From NCBI RefSeq assembly GCF_019904235.1, contig NZ_CP063202.1, positions 2,790,001 through 2,854,000 on the forward strand: a stretch of DNA of 64,000 nucleotides, given 5' to 3'. The notes under the pieces are model-generated. The model was not told where the DNA came from. It was given only the letters and a program-made list of their open reading frames with translations, and made no database searches. The translations under genes and the position numbers were made by a program. Below are positions 35,579 through 43,896 of the stretch, piece after piece (position 1 is the stretch's first letter; the number at the start of each line of letters is the position of its first letter). This stretch comes from Erythrobacter sp. SCSIO 43205 (lineage in GTDB: Bacteria > Pseudomonadota > Alphaproteobacteria > Sphingomonadales > Sphingomonadaceae).

Positions 35579-37483
35579 ATGCACATTGATCTTTTGACCG
35601 CTTCAATCAGCCCCGGCCTCTATGCGCCGCTGGCATTGATGGTGGGTGGTTTCTTGCTTGCATTGGTTTGCCTTGTCTTATGGCTTGTCTTGCGCCGGAA
35701 GCGGGCAAAACCCGCCAAGCCGCGAGCAACTACCGACGAAGTCGCAACTGCGGATGAAGCGGTCAGCGCTGATCTTCCCGCTGAAGCCGCAATTGCTGCA
35801 GCACCAATGGTGGCACCAGCCCCCGCTTCTGCCCCCACTCCTGCCCCCGCTCCTGCCGCCACTGGGCGCAGGCGACGCTCGCTTGTGGGCGGCGCTGAAC
35901 GCGACGAGGGAACGCCTTCGGGCGAACCACCAGCGGCAAACGGCCACGAATTCGACGACGAGGCTGAGCCTCACATTGCCGATACCAATCTTGACGCAGA
36001 CGAGCATGACGACGAACTCGCGGACGGTAACGCTCATGTCGAGTATGATGAAAACTTGGACGATCCGGCGATTGATGAAGAGCCGCATGACGAGATCGAA
36101 TGGATCGAAAACGACGAAGCGCAATCCGATTTTGCCTCAGGAGAGGATGAAGCCAATGTGCCTGCGGCATTTGCGTTGACAAACACGCCCGGTGCAGGGG
36201 ACGAGGCCCATGAAACAACCGTCTGTGCCGAAGTCAAAGCCGCCCGACAAACGCCGATCGTGTTTCGTCAGTTCCTGCCTCAGACACCGGGCACCGATGG
36301 TCTTTCATTCTACGGTGGCCAGCCCATTGGCCCTGAGAACTTTCAATGGCCGCGCGAACGTGGGGCCCAAGGCGGGGCGCCGTTGCAATTCCTGATGCAA
36401 TGGGATTGCGCTGAACTGGCCGGACAAGACCCCACGGGCCTCTTGCCACAAGATGGCGTGCTATATTGTTTTGTAAACTGCGACCGGGATGATGAGGAGG
36501 ACTTCCTCCAATCCCACGCCTTTGTTCACCATCGCGGCTCATCCCAGGCATGGGGCCCTGTCGAAATCCCTGAGGACGCCGGGCCAGCGCTTGGCCGAAC
36601 GGCTGCCTTCAAGCTTAGCGGATGCACCGACTGCGTGCCTGATGCAGAAGATTATGTCCCGCGCGTCATGCCGCGCTTTCCGTTCGCTCCCATTGCTTTC
36701 ACATTGCCGGACCCGCTCGACAATGATCCAAGGTATTGGTCAGACGCGCAGGCGGGCGAGGCCTTGCTCAACCTCCAGAAGAGCAGCGGTACAGCCCCGG
36801 CACCCACGAGCGAGCTTGACGTTCCCCGGAATGAAAAGGGCCGCCCTTTCCCCGTGTTCCCCCACGATTTTGGCGCAATTCGTGTGATCGCCAGTCACAT
36901 GATAGAGGCGCTCAAATCCCCCGACCCGGTCCTTGCAGAAGCGCTTTATTCCGACCTTTCACCCGAAGAGCGCGATGCGCAATTTGGCCAATGGTTCGAG
37001 GAGGCGAAAGAACTCTATCTGCTTGGCACCCAGCGCCCCGAAGGTCACAGGCTTGAATCGAATATCTCTGATGACATCTGGAATTGGTTCGATGCGCGGC
37101 GCGGCGTGCTTGGCGGTGATCTTAACGCAATTGTCGTGGAGGCCGTTGACCTTAGCCTTTCAGTGAGCAGCGAAGCCTTGTCCCTCGTTCCAGCCGAATG
37201 GATCGACAAGGCGATGGATGCCCATGCGCTTGCCCGCGAATACGAAAGCGATGGGATTTTGCATATCCACGCTGCCACTCCTGCGCGAATGTTTGGCCCG
37301 CCAAGCTATGCTGACAGCGTGAGCGACACGCTGGTTGATGAGCACATCCTCTTGCTCGAATTGCCCAGCGGCTCAGGCCCGCAACACGATTTTGGCGGCA
37401 AGACGCTGCAATATTGGATTACGCCCGATGATCTTGCGGACGGGAAATTCGACCGCGTGAAATCAGTGGTGATCGACGCCTAG
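35579..37483 (+). CDS. Membrane-anchored DUF1963 (YwqG-like) protein
   Basis: A 634-residue protein. One N-terminal membrane helix (about 12-37, LYAPLALMVGGFLLALVCLV) is followed by a basic stop-transfer, an Ala/Pro-rich linker (APASAPTPAPAPAAT) and a strongly acidic low-complexity stretch (about 115-210). From about 230 there is a globular domain of DUF1963 type (FYGGQPIGPENFQWPR, LQFLMQWDCAELAG, GVLYCFVNCDRDD, and the final HILLLELPSG). DUF1963 proteins have no agreed function. The ATG at 35579 is chosen since the protein then starts just before the helix; an upstream GTG would add 18 residues. Confidence 0.75.
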   Translation: MHIDLLTASISPGLYAPLALMVGGFLLALVCLVLWLVLRRKRAKPAKPRATTDEVATADEAVSADLPAEAAIAAAPMVAPAPASAPTPAPAPAATGRRRRSLVGGAERDEGTPSGEPPAANGHEFDDEAEPHIADTNLDADEHDDELADGNAHVEYDENLDDPAIDEEPHDEIEWIENDEAQSDFASGEDEANVPAAFALTNTPGAGDEAHETTVCAEVKAARQTPIVFRQFLPQTPGTDGLSFYGGQPIGPENFQWPRERGAQGGAPLQFLMQWDCAELAGQDPTGLLPQDGVLYCFVNCDRDDEEDFLQSHAFVHHRGSSQAWGPVEIPEDAGPALGRTAAFKLSGCTDCVPDAEDYVPRVMPRFPFAPIAFTLPDPLDNDPRYWSDAQAGEALLNLQKSSGTAPAPTSELDVPRNEKGRPFPVFPHDFGAIRVIASHMIEALKSPDPVLAEALYSDLSPEERDAQFGQWFEEAKELYLLGTQRPEGHRLESNISDDIWNWFDARRGVLGGDLNAIVVEAVDLSLSVSSEALSLVPAEWIDKAMDAHALAREYESDGILHIHAATPARMFGPPSYADSVSDTLVDEHILLLELPSGSGPQHDFGGKTLQYWITPDDLADGKFDRVKSVVIDA

Positions 37484-37490
37484 GCGCCGC

Positions 37491-38024
37491 TCACCCTTTC
37501 CATTCACGCCGCTCTTCTGCGACGCGCAAAACATCATAGGCAACCTGGAGTTTCTGAAACTCCTGTGCCGCCTCGTCATCCCCCGGTTTGACATCGGGGT
37601 GAACCAGCTTTGCCTTGGCGCGGTAGGCTTTCTTGATGGCCGCAAAATCGGCATCCGCCTCAAGCTCAAGCAGGTCGAGCGCGCGCATTTCATCGGCGCT
37701 TCTTGATCCATCGCCAGAGCCCGTCCAGCCATAATGCGAGGCCTCGGCATAGCCTTCGGATTGCTGGCGCTCTTCCTTTGCGCGCGCGGCTTTTTCAGCC
37801 TTGTCGAGCCCTTCGAAATAATCCCATTTCGAATTGTATTCGGCAGCGTGTTTTTGGCAGAAATACCACTTATCCGGGCTATTGGGCGCTTTGGGTGCGG
37901 GACAATCGCCCGGCTCATTGCAACCGTGCCGATCGCAAATGCGCACATTCACCGCCTCGCGCGATTCTTCATAGCCGCGCCAGCGTGGGAACCCCCAATC
38001 ATTGGATCGCCGCGCTTTAGGCAC
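37491..38024 (-). CDS. J-domain protein with N-terminal cysteine motif
   Basis: A 177-residue protein. The C-terminal J domain (about 115-175, LDLLELEADADFAAIKKAYR...VHPDVKPGDDEA) has the HPD tripeptide that stimulates DnaK. The N-terminal half carries Cys and His in CDRHGC, CPAP and YFCQKHAAEYN, a possible zinc site (C-x4-C type with later C-x-x-H). There is no G/F region and no substrate domain, so it is a specialised co-chaperone, not DnaJ. GTG start at 38024. Confidence 0.8.
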   Translation of the reverse strand: MPKARRSNDWGFPRWRGYEESREAVNVRICDRHGCNEPGDCPAPKAPNSPDKWYFCQKHAAEYNSKWDYFEGLDKAEKAARAKEERQQSEGYAEASHYGWTGSGDGSRSADEMRALDLLELEADADFAAIKKAYRAKAKLVHPDVKPGDDEAAQEFQKLQVAYDVLRVAEERREWKG

Positions 38025-38207
38025 GAGCGCGCTCTTGCAGGCAAATCATGTTGTTCGTCGGAAAGGTCACGCAGGTCATCTAGGCCCTCTGGCCGCGAAA
38101 GTGAAGATGTGGGAACAAGTTGCGATGTGAAATGTTGCAATGCAATAATTCGTTCATCATTGCAGCGCTAAAGCGCCGCAGCAACAGACAGGAAATTTTG
38201 TCCGGCC

Positions 38208-38363
38208 ATGAGCCAGCAATTGCAAATCTCCAGCCTCGCAAGCGCACTGGCCCTCGTGTGCCTGTGCCTGATCGCGCGCGTGGGTGTCGAGATCAATGGC
38301 CCGGCTATGAGCGAAAACGGCGCTGTGCTGCAAGTGTTCAGCGCGAAAGCCACGCAAAGCTAG
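38208..38363 (+). CDS. Possible 51-residue secreted or membrane peptide
   Basis: ATG at 38208 opens a 51-codon frame: MSQQLQISSLASALALVCLC, then LIARVGVEINGPAMSENG, ending QVFSAKATQS with TAG. It has one hydrophobic helix that could be a signal or membrane anchor. Third positions are GC-rich like real genes here. AGGAAA lies 12 bp upstream, a little far. It sits alone in the 406-bp gap between the J-domain gene and pal; nothing else is recognisable in that gap. Confidence 0.4.
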   Translation: MSQQLQISSLASALALVCLCLIARVGVEINGPAMSENGAVLQVFSAKATQS

Positions 38364-38430
38364 GCTAACACAAAAACGCGCCCGTATCCCTTTCAGGACG
38401 CGAGCGCGCTCTTAGCAAATTTCACAAAAA

Positions 38431-38958
38431 TCAGTTGATGATGATGCTCGCGGCGCGGCGGTTCTGCGCCCATGCGGTTGGATCTGAACCAAGCGCCACA
38501 GGGCGCTCTTTGCCGTAGCTCACCGTGCGAATACGCGCAGGGTCAACGCCAAGGCTGACGAGGTAATTCTTCGCCGCATTGGCACGACGCTCACCCAGAG
38601 CGAGGTTGTATTCGCGCGTGCCGCGTTCGTCGCAATGCCCTTCGATGGTGAAATTCACTTGCGAGAATTGCGCGAAATATTGCGCCTGTGCCTGAAGCGC
38701 GGCTGCGTCAGTGCTGTCGATGTTGAAGCGGTCGGTGTCGAAATAAATCACAGACGAGCTGCCCACGGCGCGCTCAAAATGGGCCTGCGATCCGACCATT
38801 GGGCCAGTTGGGGCTGTAGAGGTCGGCGCAGGCGTTGGTGCAGGCGTTGCAGCAGGCGCGGGAGGAAGCTCTTCGGGTGCCTTTTTCGAGCACGCCCCCA
38901 GTGCCAGTGCAGACGTCATCAGAACAATTGAAGCTGTTTTGCGAGCTGAGAAAGTCAT
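38431..38958 (-). CDS. pal: Peptidoglycan-associated lipoprotein Pal
   Basis: A 175-residue outer-membrane lipoprotein. The signal peptide ends with the lipobox LGAC (about residue 22), followed by a Pro/Ala-rich linker. An OmpA-like domain (about 65-175) has VIYFDTDRFNIDS, FTIEGHCDERGTREYNLALG and RRANAAKNYL, the residues that bind diaminopimelate in peptidoglycan. It is the outer-membrane end of the Tol-Pal system that holds the envelope together at division. Last gene of the tol-pal run, 109 bp after tolB. Confidence 0.96.
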   Translation of the reverse strand: MTFSARKTASIVLMTSALALGACSKKAPEELPPAPAATPAPTPAPTSTAPTGPMVGSQAHFERAVGSSSVIYFDTDRFNIDSTDAAALQAQAQYFAQFSQVNFTIEGHCDERGTREYNLALGERRANAAKNYLVSLGVDPARIRTVSYGKERPVALGSDPTAWAQNRRAASIIIN

Positions 38959-39067
38959 TAATTTACTCTCCGATTAAAAGCCGGGTGATCTGCCTTCCGG
39001 CGAAGCGGGTGAACAATTGCCCCGATTCTCGACCATGAATGGGCTGAGGCAGATTAACACATTTTGA

Positions 39068-40483
39068 CTAAGGGCGAATGGGGCCCCACGCAGGGTCCGA
39101 TGCATCAACGGGCGTAGGCAGGCGACGTTCGTTGCGACCGGTCAAGTCAACCTGCCAGAGTGATGAACGGCCAGACCCGCGCTCGGTGCGGAAGAACTGA
39201 ATAATCCGGCCGTTAGGGGCCCATGTGGGCGCTTCATCCTGCCAACCATTGGTCAGCACTTTCATGTTGCCGCCGCCCGGTGTCATCACGGCCACATTGA
39301 AGTCGCCAGCGATGCGAGTGAAAGCGATCTGGTCACCGCGCGGGCTCCATTCAGGCGTCGCGCAGCGCCCGCCGAAGAAGCTGATGCGGCGTTGGTCGCT
39401 GCCATCGGCATCCATGACATAGCATTGCTGCGTGCCGGAACGGTCGCTTTCAAACACGATTTTTCTGCCATCGGGCGAGAATGATCCGCCAATGTCGATC
39501 CCCGGCGTATCGGTCAGCCGGCGTGACTGGCCGCCGTTCACGGACACCTGATAAATGTCGGTGTTGCCAGCCACGGCCATGGAATAGAGGATGGTTTTGC
39601 CATCAGGCGACCAACGCGGGGCAAGCGTCGGATTGCGGTTCTCTGTCACCAGCGTCTGTTTGCCTGTGCCAATGTCATAGACATAGATGCGCGGGTTCCC
39701 ATCGACATAGGACAGATACATGATCTTCGAATAGTCAGGCGAATAACGCGGAGTAAGCGCAGTGGCGCTGCCCAACGTCAGGAAGCGGTGATTTGCGCCG
39801 TCTGAATCCATCACGGCAAGACGCTTTACCCGGTTATCCTTGGGGCCAGTTTCCGCGATATAGGCGATGCGGCTGTCGAAGAAGGGATCTTCGCCTGTCA
39901 GCCGTGCGTAAATCAAGTCGGAGCATTTGTGCGCCGCGCGCCGCCAATCAGCGGGGCGCACCACCCATCCTTCGCGGATCAGTTCATCTTTCAGCACTAC
40001 GTCATAGAGGTAACATCCCACGACAAGCTTATCGTCAGAGCGTGCACGGACATAGCCATGCACCAGCATCTCTGCGCCGCGCCCGGTCCAGCTGCTCCAT
40101 TCAGGCGCAGTGATCTGCGGGAAGTCCGGTGCAGGAAGGCGATCAGGCCCGGTCGGCTCGAAAAGGCCATTGTTGCGAAGGTTCGCTGTGATCACCCGCG
40201 CAATTTCGCGGCCCAAAGCGCCAGTTCCATCGGCATTCGCAGGGGTCGCCGTCTCGCGGTCAGTCGCAAAGGCGGGGATGGCGATGCCCAAGTCTTCCCA
40301 ATCGCTTTCATCGGTGGTCGAACCCGTCAAGCCACCGCCGTCGCTTTCAGACGCTTCTTCAAAGGCGGTTTCAACATCACCGCCATCCGACAAAGGCTCA
40401 CCAAGGTCTTGGTTTTGCGCAACAACCGGCGCAGCGCCAAGAGCCAGCGCCAAGCTAAAAACAAGCGATAATTTCATGCTCAC
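39068..40483 (-). CDS. tolB: Tol-Pal system protein TolB
   Basis: A 471-residue periplasmic protein with signal peptide (ending APVVAQ). An N-terminal alpha/beta domain (IAIPAFATD..., REIARVITANLRNNGLFEP) is followed by a six-bladed propeller with repeated PD40 motifs (ALTPRYSPDYSKIMYLSY, LAPRWSPDGKTILYS, IGGSFSPDGRKIVFESD, ATPEWSPRGDQIAF, EAPTWAPNGRIIQF). It binds Pal. An acidic, Gly/Ser-rich stretch (about 25-65) between signal and domain is longer than usual. Its ATG overlaps the tolA stop. Confidence 0.96.
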   Translation of the reverse strand: MSMKLSLVFSLALALGAAPVVAQNQDLGEPLSDGGDVETAFEEASESDGGGLTGSTTDESDWEDLGIAIPAFATDRETATPANADGTGALGREIARVITANLRNNGLFEPTGPDRLPAPDFPQITAPEWSSWTGRGAEMLVHGYVRARSDDKLVVGCYLYDVVLKDELIREGWVVRPADWRRAAHKCSDLIYARLTGEDPFFDSRIAYIAETGPKDNRVKRLAVMDSDGANHRFLTLGSATALTPRYSPDYSKIMYLSYVDGNPRIYVYDIGTGKQTLVTENRNPTLAPRWSPDGKTILYSMAVAGNTDIYQVSVNGGQSRRLTDTPGIDIGGSFSPDGRKIVFESDRSGTQQCYVMDADGSDQRRISFFGGRCATPEWSPRGDQIAFTRIAGDFNVAVMTPGGGNMKVLTNGWQDEAPTWAPNGRIIQFFRTERGSGRSSLWQVDLTGRNERRLPTPVDASDPAWGPIRP

Positions 40484-41322
40484 AGCCTTCTATCAAACCT
40501 CCACTCGGAGATATTTTTCCAAGCGTTGTAATATTCATCGGGCAAATCGAAAGGGGCAGCGCGTTGAACCGCGCGTATAGCCCGTTCAGCGTGCAACGGG
40601 GCCTGTGGCCGATTGCTATCGGTGATGCCTGATTGGCTCACCACGCGCGGGGTTCCGTTCAACGATCCGTCTTCGTTCAGGCGAAAGGCAAGCACCGTCA
40701 CCAATTGCTCTGCATCAAGTCCCGATGGCGCATCCCAGTAGGGGCGCAATTGGCGGTTGATCGCCTGTTGCAAGGATGCGCGCGCGCTTCGCCCGATCTG
40801 GCTTGCGGGGATACGCGTGTCATCTGTGGTCGTAGAATTGCCCGCACCGCCAAGGAAGTTATCGCCAATACGGCTCCCACCGGGCCGCTCACGCGGGGGC
40901 GTAGGCGTCGAAGTGCGGGTGGGCTGAGGACTGGGCTGAGCGCGCGGCGGTGTGCGCGTTGCGGGGCGAGGCTCAGTGCGCGTCGTGGAACGCGTCTCCG
41001 GCCTTGGCGTGGGCGGAGGTGTAACCTCAGCCGGCGTGTTCTGCGGCACCTCTTCGATTATCGGCGCGGGCTCCTCGGACAAGGTCGGAGCGATGGCCGC
41101 GCGGCTTTCGGCGACAGGGTCGGGTGCGGTTGATTCCAGACTAACTTCAGTAGCCAAGCTCACTGTCATGCGCTGAGGAATTGGCTTTTGCGTCGCGGTA
41201 AAAAGGAATTGCACGGCAAGCGCTGCCACAAGCAAAGCGTGAAGCACGATAGCGACCAAAAGGCCGATGCCGTCTTCCTTTTGAAAACTCCCGCTGTGAG
41301 GCTGGCTCATCTCCATCACCAT
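40480..41322 (-). CDS. tolA: TolA-like energy transducer with TonB/TolA C-terminal domain
   Basis: A roughly 280-residue protein with one N-terminal membrane helix (GIGLLVAIVLHALLVAALAV) and a Pro/Arg/Thr-rich periplasmic arm (about 75-165). The C-terminal domain is SLQQAINRQLRPYWDAPSGL...ERAIRAVQRAAPFDLPDEYY, typical of TolA domain III. It links the TolQR proton channel to TolB-Pal. It is shorter than enterobacterial TolA, which is normal in alphaproteobacteria. The ATG at 41322 has AGG five bp upstream; several nearby ATGs are alternatives. Confidence 0.9.
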   Translation of the reverse strand: MVMEMSQPHSGSFQKEDGIGLLVAIVLHALLVAALAVQFLFTATQKPIPQRMTVSLATEVSLESTAPDPVAESRAAIAPTLSEEPAPIIEEVPQNTPAEVTPPPTPRPETRSTTRTEPRPATRTPPRAQPSPQPTRTSTPTPPRERPGGSRIGDNFLGGAGNSTTTDDTRIPASQIGRSARASLQQAINRQLRPYWDAPSGLDAEQLVTVLAFRLNEDGSLNGTPRVVSQSGITDSNRPQAPLHAERAIRAVQRAAPFDLPDEYYNAWKNISEWRFDRRL

Positions 41323-41328
41323 CAAGAC

Positions 41329-41778
41329 CTATGGCGCGCTCGATGAACCGTCTGTGACCAGCGAGATCGAGGTAAAGCCTGCGCGGCCAAGCTCGCCCAT
41401 CACCGCCATTACCCGGCCATAGTCAAGGCCCCGGTCACCGCGCAGGATTATGGTGGGAAGCTCCCCATCCCCGCCCCGGTCAATCGCGGCCAAAGCCTCT
41501 GGTAACGCCCCCACGGGCACTGCGTTGTCTTCGATAAAGACAACACCATCGGAATTGATGCTGATCGTGACCTGTGTGGGGGTTTCTTCAACCGGATTGG
41601 CGCGGCTTTCAGGAAGCTCAATCGGAACGCCCACGGCTGGTAGCGTTACCGTGACCATAAAGATGATGAGCAGCACCAGCATCACGTCAACCAATGGCGT
41701 GACGTTGATTTCCGCCATTGCTGCGCGGCGGGTGCGCTTGCCCCGACGAGACCCGGAGGAGGCCGTTCCCATCCCCAT
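41329..41778 (-). CDS. tolR: Tol-Pal system protein TolR (ExbD family)
   Basis: A 149-residue inner-membrane protein. After a basic cytoplasmic tail comes AEINVTPLVDVMLVLLIIFM, the single membrane helix with the proton-carrying Asp of the ExbD/TolR family. A periplasmic domain follows (PTQVTISINSDGVVFIEDNA). It forms the proton channel with TolQ. Its ATG coincides with the last base of the tolQ stop, so the two are translationally coupled. Confidence 0.96.
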   Translation of the reverse strand: MGMGTASSGSRRGKRTRRAAMAEINVTPLVDVMLVLLIIFMVTVTLPAVGVPIELPESRANPVEETPTQVTISINSDGVVFIEDNAVPVGALPEALAAIDRGGDGELPTIILRGDRGLDYGRVMAVMGELGRAGFTSISLVTDGSSSAP

Positions 41779-42488
41779 TACACTTTATCCAACTCGCGGC
41801 TCAGCCCTGCGTGCACCTTGTCGGCAAAGCGCCCAAGCTTGGCCTCATACTGGTTCACCGAGTTTGAAAAGCGGTTGTAGAATATCACCGCCGGGATTGC
41901 TGCGAACAGGCCGATGGCGGTCGCAAACAAGGCCTCTGCAATGCCCGGAGCCACCACTGCGAGGCTTGCAGATTGCTGTGCGCCGATCTGAAAGAAACTG
42001 TTCATGATACCCCAGACGGTACCGAACAGACCCACAAAGGGCGCAACCGAGCCTGTGGTGGCCAGAAACGTGAGCTTACCCGCCAGATCATCCGCTTCCT
42101 CAGCAACCTGGCTTTCCATCGCCGCGCCGATACGCTCGCGCGCAGCGGGTTTGTCGAGCGCGCCGTTCTTGGTCGAGCGCCTCCATTCATCAAGCCCGGC
42201 CCCTGCGACCCGCGCTGAGGGGATCGCTGAACGCTTGGCCTTTGAAAGCATCGCCTCGCGGTCATTCGTGCTCCAGAAATCGCGTTCATATTCGCGGCTC
42301 GAAGAGTTCAGCTTTCCCAGTCGCATCACAAAGGCGATAATGATGGTCCAGCTCCAGATGCTAGCGAGGATCAGGCCAACCATCACGGCTTGAACGATAA
42401 TGTCAGCCTGAAGAAACAGCTCCAGCGGGTCGAGCCTTGTGGGGCCCACCGCCTGCGTTGAAACTGCGGCTAGAGTAGTCAAAGTCAC
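41778..42488 (-). CDS. tolQ: Tol-Pal system protein TolQ (ExbB family)
   Basis: A 236-residue inner-membrane protein with three helices: IIVQAVMVGLILASIWSWTI, then the pair LTFLATTGSVAPFVGLFGTV and IAEALFATAIGLFAAIPAVI. The conserved GSVAPFVGLFGTVWGIMNSF region identifies the MotA/TolQ/ExbB family. Together with TolR it uses the proton gradient to move TolA. It starts 14 bp after ybgC. Confidence 0.97.
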   Translation of the reverse strand: MTLTTLAAVSTQAVGPTRLDPLELFLQADIIVQAVMVGLILASIWSWTIIIAFVMRLGKLNSSSREYERDFWSTNDREAMLSKAKRSAIPSARVAGAGLDEWRRSTKNGALDKPAARERIGAAMESQVAEEADDLAGKLTFLATTGSVAPFVGLFGTVWGIMNSFFQIGAQQSASLAVVAPGIAEALFATAIGLFAAIPAVIFYNRFSNSVNQYEAKLGRFADKVHAGLSRELDKV

Positions 42489-42501
42489 TTCGATGTGTCC
42501 C

Positions 42502-42960
42502 TCACGTGTTCATCAATGTCTTGAATGCTTCGCGCCACGGCGCAGGCTGTCGTTTCGGGCGACCGTCCAGTGAGATAAAGCCAACGCGCAAACTTGCCTC
42601 GCACAATACTTCATTGTCGCGCTTGGCGATCTGATGCATCCGGCACGATGCCGCGCCAAGTTCGGTGCAGGTTGTTTCGATCACCACATCATCGTCAAGG
42701 CGCGCAGGGCGCAGGTACTTAAGGTTCACCTCCGACAGAGCATAGGCACCCTCCCCGCTTTCAATCGCGGCGCGTTGGTCAATATCGAGCAGCCGCAAAA
42801 GGTCCGAACGCGCGCGTTCAAACCAACGCAAGTAATTGGCGTGATAGGTTATTCCTGAAAGATCGGTGTCCTCATAGTAAACCCGCACGGCATAAAAATG
42901 GGTCGCGCCGTCAAGGACGCCGCCCTGAAAATTCAGTGTGCTCGGATTGGGTTTAACCAT
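42502..42960 (-). CDS. ybgC: YbgC-type acyl-CoA thioesterase
   Basis: A 152-residue hot-dog fold thioesterase. The YbgC signature VRVYYEDTDLSGITYHANYL carries the catalytic Asp, and WFERARSDLLRLLDID follows. It hydrolyses acyl-CoA or acyl-ACP thioesters and is almost always the first gene of tol-pal, as here; its link to the Tol complex is not fully explained. Confidence 0.95.
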   Translation of the reverse strand: MVKPNPSTLNFQGGVLDGATHFYAVRVYYEDTDLSGITYHANYLRWFERARSDLLRLLDIDQRAAIESGEGAYALSEVNLKYLRPARLDDDVVIETTCTELGAASCRMHQIAKRDNEVLCEASLRVGFISLDGRPKRQPAPWREAFKTLMNT

Positions 42961-43068
42961 AACCCTCGTGGATTAGCCTTTGTGCCGAATGCATTCCAGC
43001 ACCAACTGCGCGCGGTCACATGAACGTCGACAGAATGAATCGCCCTTGCGACGGGTCGAGTGTCGATT

Positions 43069-43443
43069 TTATGCGATCATGCGGCCAAGGGGCTGACCGC
43101 CAAAGATATGGACGTGCAAATGCGGCACTTCCTGTCCGCCATGCGCGCCGATATTGGCCATCAGGCGATAACCCGGTTCGACTAGCCCCTTCGCCCGCGC
43201 GACCGTACCAACTGCGCGCACAAATCCGCCGATTTCCGCATCCGACGCCTTGGCGCTAAAATCGTCCCAGCTCACATATTCGCCCTTGGGAATGACCAGA
43301 GTGTGCACCTCGGCCTGAGGATTAATGTCCTCAAAGGCGTAGGCCCATTCGTCTTCGTAAACCTTATTCGACGGGATTTCTCCGCGCAGAATTTTGGCGA
43401 AGATATTGTCGGTATCGTAGGGAAGCGTGGGGTCGATCGGCAT
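43069..43443 (-). CDS. HIT-family (HinT-like) nucleotide hydrolase
   Basis: A 124-residue protein with the histidine triad near the C-terminus, VPHLHVHIFGG (H-x-H-x-H), and the family start DNIFAKILRGEIPSNKVYED. HinT-like enzymes hydrolyse phosphoramidates such as AMP-lysine. The ATG at 43443 lies next to the hisE stop (TAATATG), so the gene is the tail of the his operon. An upstream in-frame extension overlaps hisE and is not used. Confidence 0.93.
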   Translation of the reverse strand: MPIDPTLPYDTDNIFAKILRGEIPSNKVYEDEWAYAFEDINPQAEVHTLVIPKGEYVSWDDFSAKASDAEIGGFVRAVGTVARAKGLVEPGYRLMANIGAHGGQEVPHLHVHIFGGQPLGRMIA

Positions 43444-43444
43444 A

Positions 43445-43762
43445 TTACTCGCTCCTGCTGGCTTTTTCGTCGAGGCCTGAAAGCCCTTCGCGCTTGTCGA
43501 GCTCGGCGAGCACGTCGTCAAAGCTCACCCCTTGCGCTTGCAGCAGAACGAGGAGGTGAAAGATGAGATCGGCGCTTTCGCTGACCAGTTCTTCACTCAC
43601 GCCAGTCATGGCCGCGATCACCACTTCGGTTGCCTCTTCGCCGACCTTCTGCGCGATTTTTGCGGTGCCCTTGCCTTGCAGCTTGGCAACGTAGGATTCC
43701 TCTGGCGAGGCGGTCATGCGCTCGGCGATGGTGCCTTCGAGGCGGGTTAGGGTGTCACTCAT
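43445..43762 (-). CDS. hisE: Phosphoribosyl-ATP pyrophosphatase HisE
   Basis: A 105-residue all-helical enzyme of histidine synthesis that hydrolyses phosphoribosyl-ATP to phosphoribosyl-AMP. The family pattern SYVAKLQGKGTAKIAQKVGE is followed by EATEVVIAAMTG and ESADLIFHLLVLLQAQG, which hold the metal-binding Glu/Asp residues. ATG at 43762 (MSDTLTRLEG). Confidence 0.94.
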   Translation of the reverse strand: MSDTLTRLEGTIAERMTASPEESYVAKLQGKGTAKIAQKVGEEATEVVIAAMTGVSEELVSESADLIFHLLVLLQAQGVSFDDVLAELDKREGLSGLDEKASRSE

Positions 43763-43772
43763 GTCCAATTCT

Positions 43773-43875
43773 CGTCATTGCGAGGAGCCGAAGGCGACGC
43801 GGCAATCCATGGAGGGGCCGTTTCGCCGAGGCGAGGCCTCAGATCATGGATTGCTTCGCTACGCTCGCAATGACG
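43773..43875. repeat. Long inverted-repeat intergenic element between hisF and hisE
   Basis: The outer arms CGTCATTGCGAG (43773-43784) and CTCGCAATGACG (43864-43875) are perfect inverted repeats of 12 bp. Inner arms GCAATCCAT and ATGGATTGC (43846-43854) are also inverted, with a GCC/GGC-rich centre. This is the form of a dispersed palindromic element common in many genomes. It could fold into a hairpin in the his transcript. Confidence 0.75.
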
Positions 43876-43896
43876 AAGTTTCAATATTCGAAGCGG

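Noticed and set aside
38120..38368. 82-codon frame downstream of the J-domain gene
   Set aside because: Cys/Arg-rich without structure; another frame (38208-38363) has better codon use and a plausible hydrophobic helix.
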